Below, piece after piece: positions 21,478 to 21,490 of a stretch of DNA of 21,490 nt (its first letter is position 1; each line of letters starts with the position of its first letter). The stretch comes from JBOHBN01 sp050698355 (lineage in GTDB: Bacteria > Actinomycetota > Actinomycetes > Streptosporangiales > WHST01). The notes beneath the pieces are model-generated. The model ran no database searches, had not been told where the DNA came from, and saw only the letters and a list, made by a program, of their open reading frames with translations. The stretch covers positions 1 to 21,490 of the forward strand of contig JBOHBN010000297.1 in NCBI GenBank assembly GCA_050698355.1, read 5' to 3'. A program made the translations under genes and the position numbers.

Positions 21478-21490
21478 GCTGGCCGCGTAC

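Overview
The window is high-GC DNA from a member of the Actinomycetota. NucS (EndoMS) mismatch endonuclease, a MurA with Asp in place of the fosfomycin-target Cys, an atpC-DUF2550 pair, a mycobacterial-type methionine aminopeptidase with an N-terminal extension, a free-standing lysine/alanine-rich histone-H1-like protein, the aroA-rsgA pair and many apparently leaderless genes all point there. I cannot place it safely below phylum. Nearly all of it is ordinary chromosomal housekeeping sequence, and no plasmid, phage or CRISPR region is visible.

Layout. 1-385: non-coding, with a cluster of short inverted repeats built on GATCACGGTAA. 386-2792 (minus): a two-gene operon of a 3-hydroxyacyl-CoA dehydrogenase followed by a zinc-independent quinone-oxidoreductase-like MDR protein, split by a 133-bp MITE-like element (1311-1443) inserted at a TA. 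2867-4042 (plus): nucS and a small coiled-coil/acidic-tail protein. 4043-6272 (minus): 3-hydroxybutyryl-CoA dehydrogenase and murA. 6317-6907 (plus): PduO-type cobalamin adenosyltransferase. 6921-7853 (minus): DUF2550 membrane protein and atpC, the latter without atpD upstream. 7952-9685 (plus): glutamine-dependent NAD synthetase. 9767-10654 (minus): an AbiEi-like/DUF559 nuclease-like gene bracketed by two copies of a ~70-bp palindromic repeat. 10775-12898 (minus): GH36 alpha-galactosidase. 12942-14998 (plus): an uncharacterised protein, the H1-like protein and map. 14995-17161 (minus): an HhH DNA-glycosylase-like protein, an SRPBCC-methyltransferase fusion and a CBS-domain protein. 17229-21392 (plus): typA, aroA and rsgA. 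21411-21477: a third copy of the palindromic repeat.

The least ordinary parts are two small-element systems. One is a palindrome family (9695-9768, 10724-10789, 21411-21477) found at gene 3' ends, two copies of which enclose a predicted PD-(D/E)XK nuclease gene of a family often linked to mobile or defence functions. The other is the TA-flanked MITE, for which removal of the element plus one TA rebuilds a stop codon one base before the next start codon. At least eight genes start 6-8 bases after a TANNNT box, which suggests leaderless transcription. Genes with good Shine-Dalgarno sequences (both acyl-CoA dehydrogenases, the 149-aa protein, atpC, the H1-like protein, the CBS protein) form a second class.
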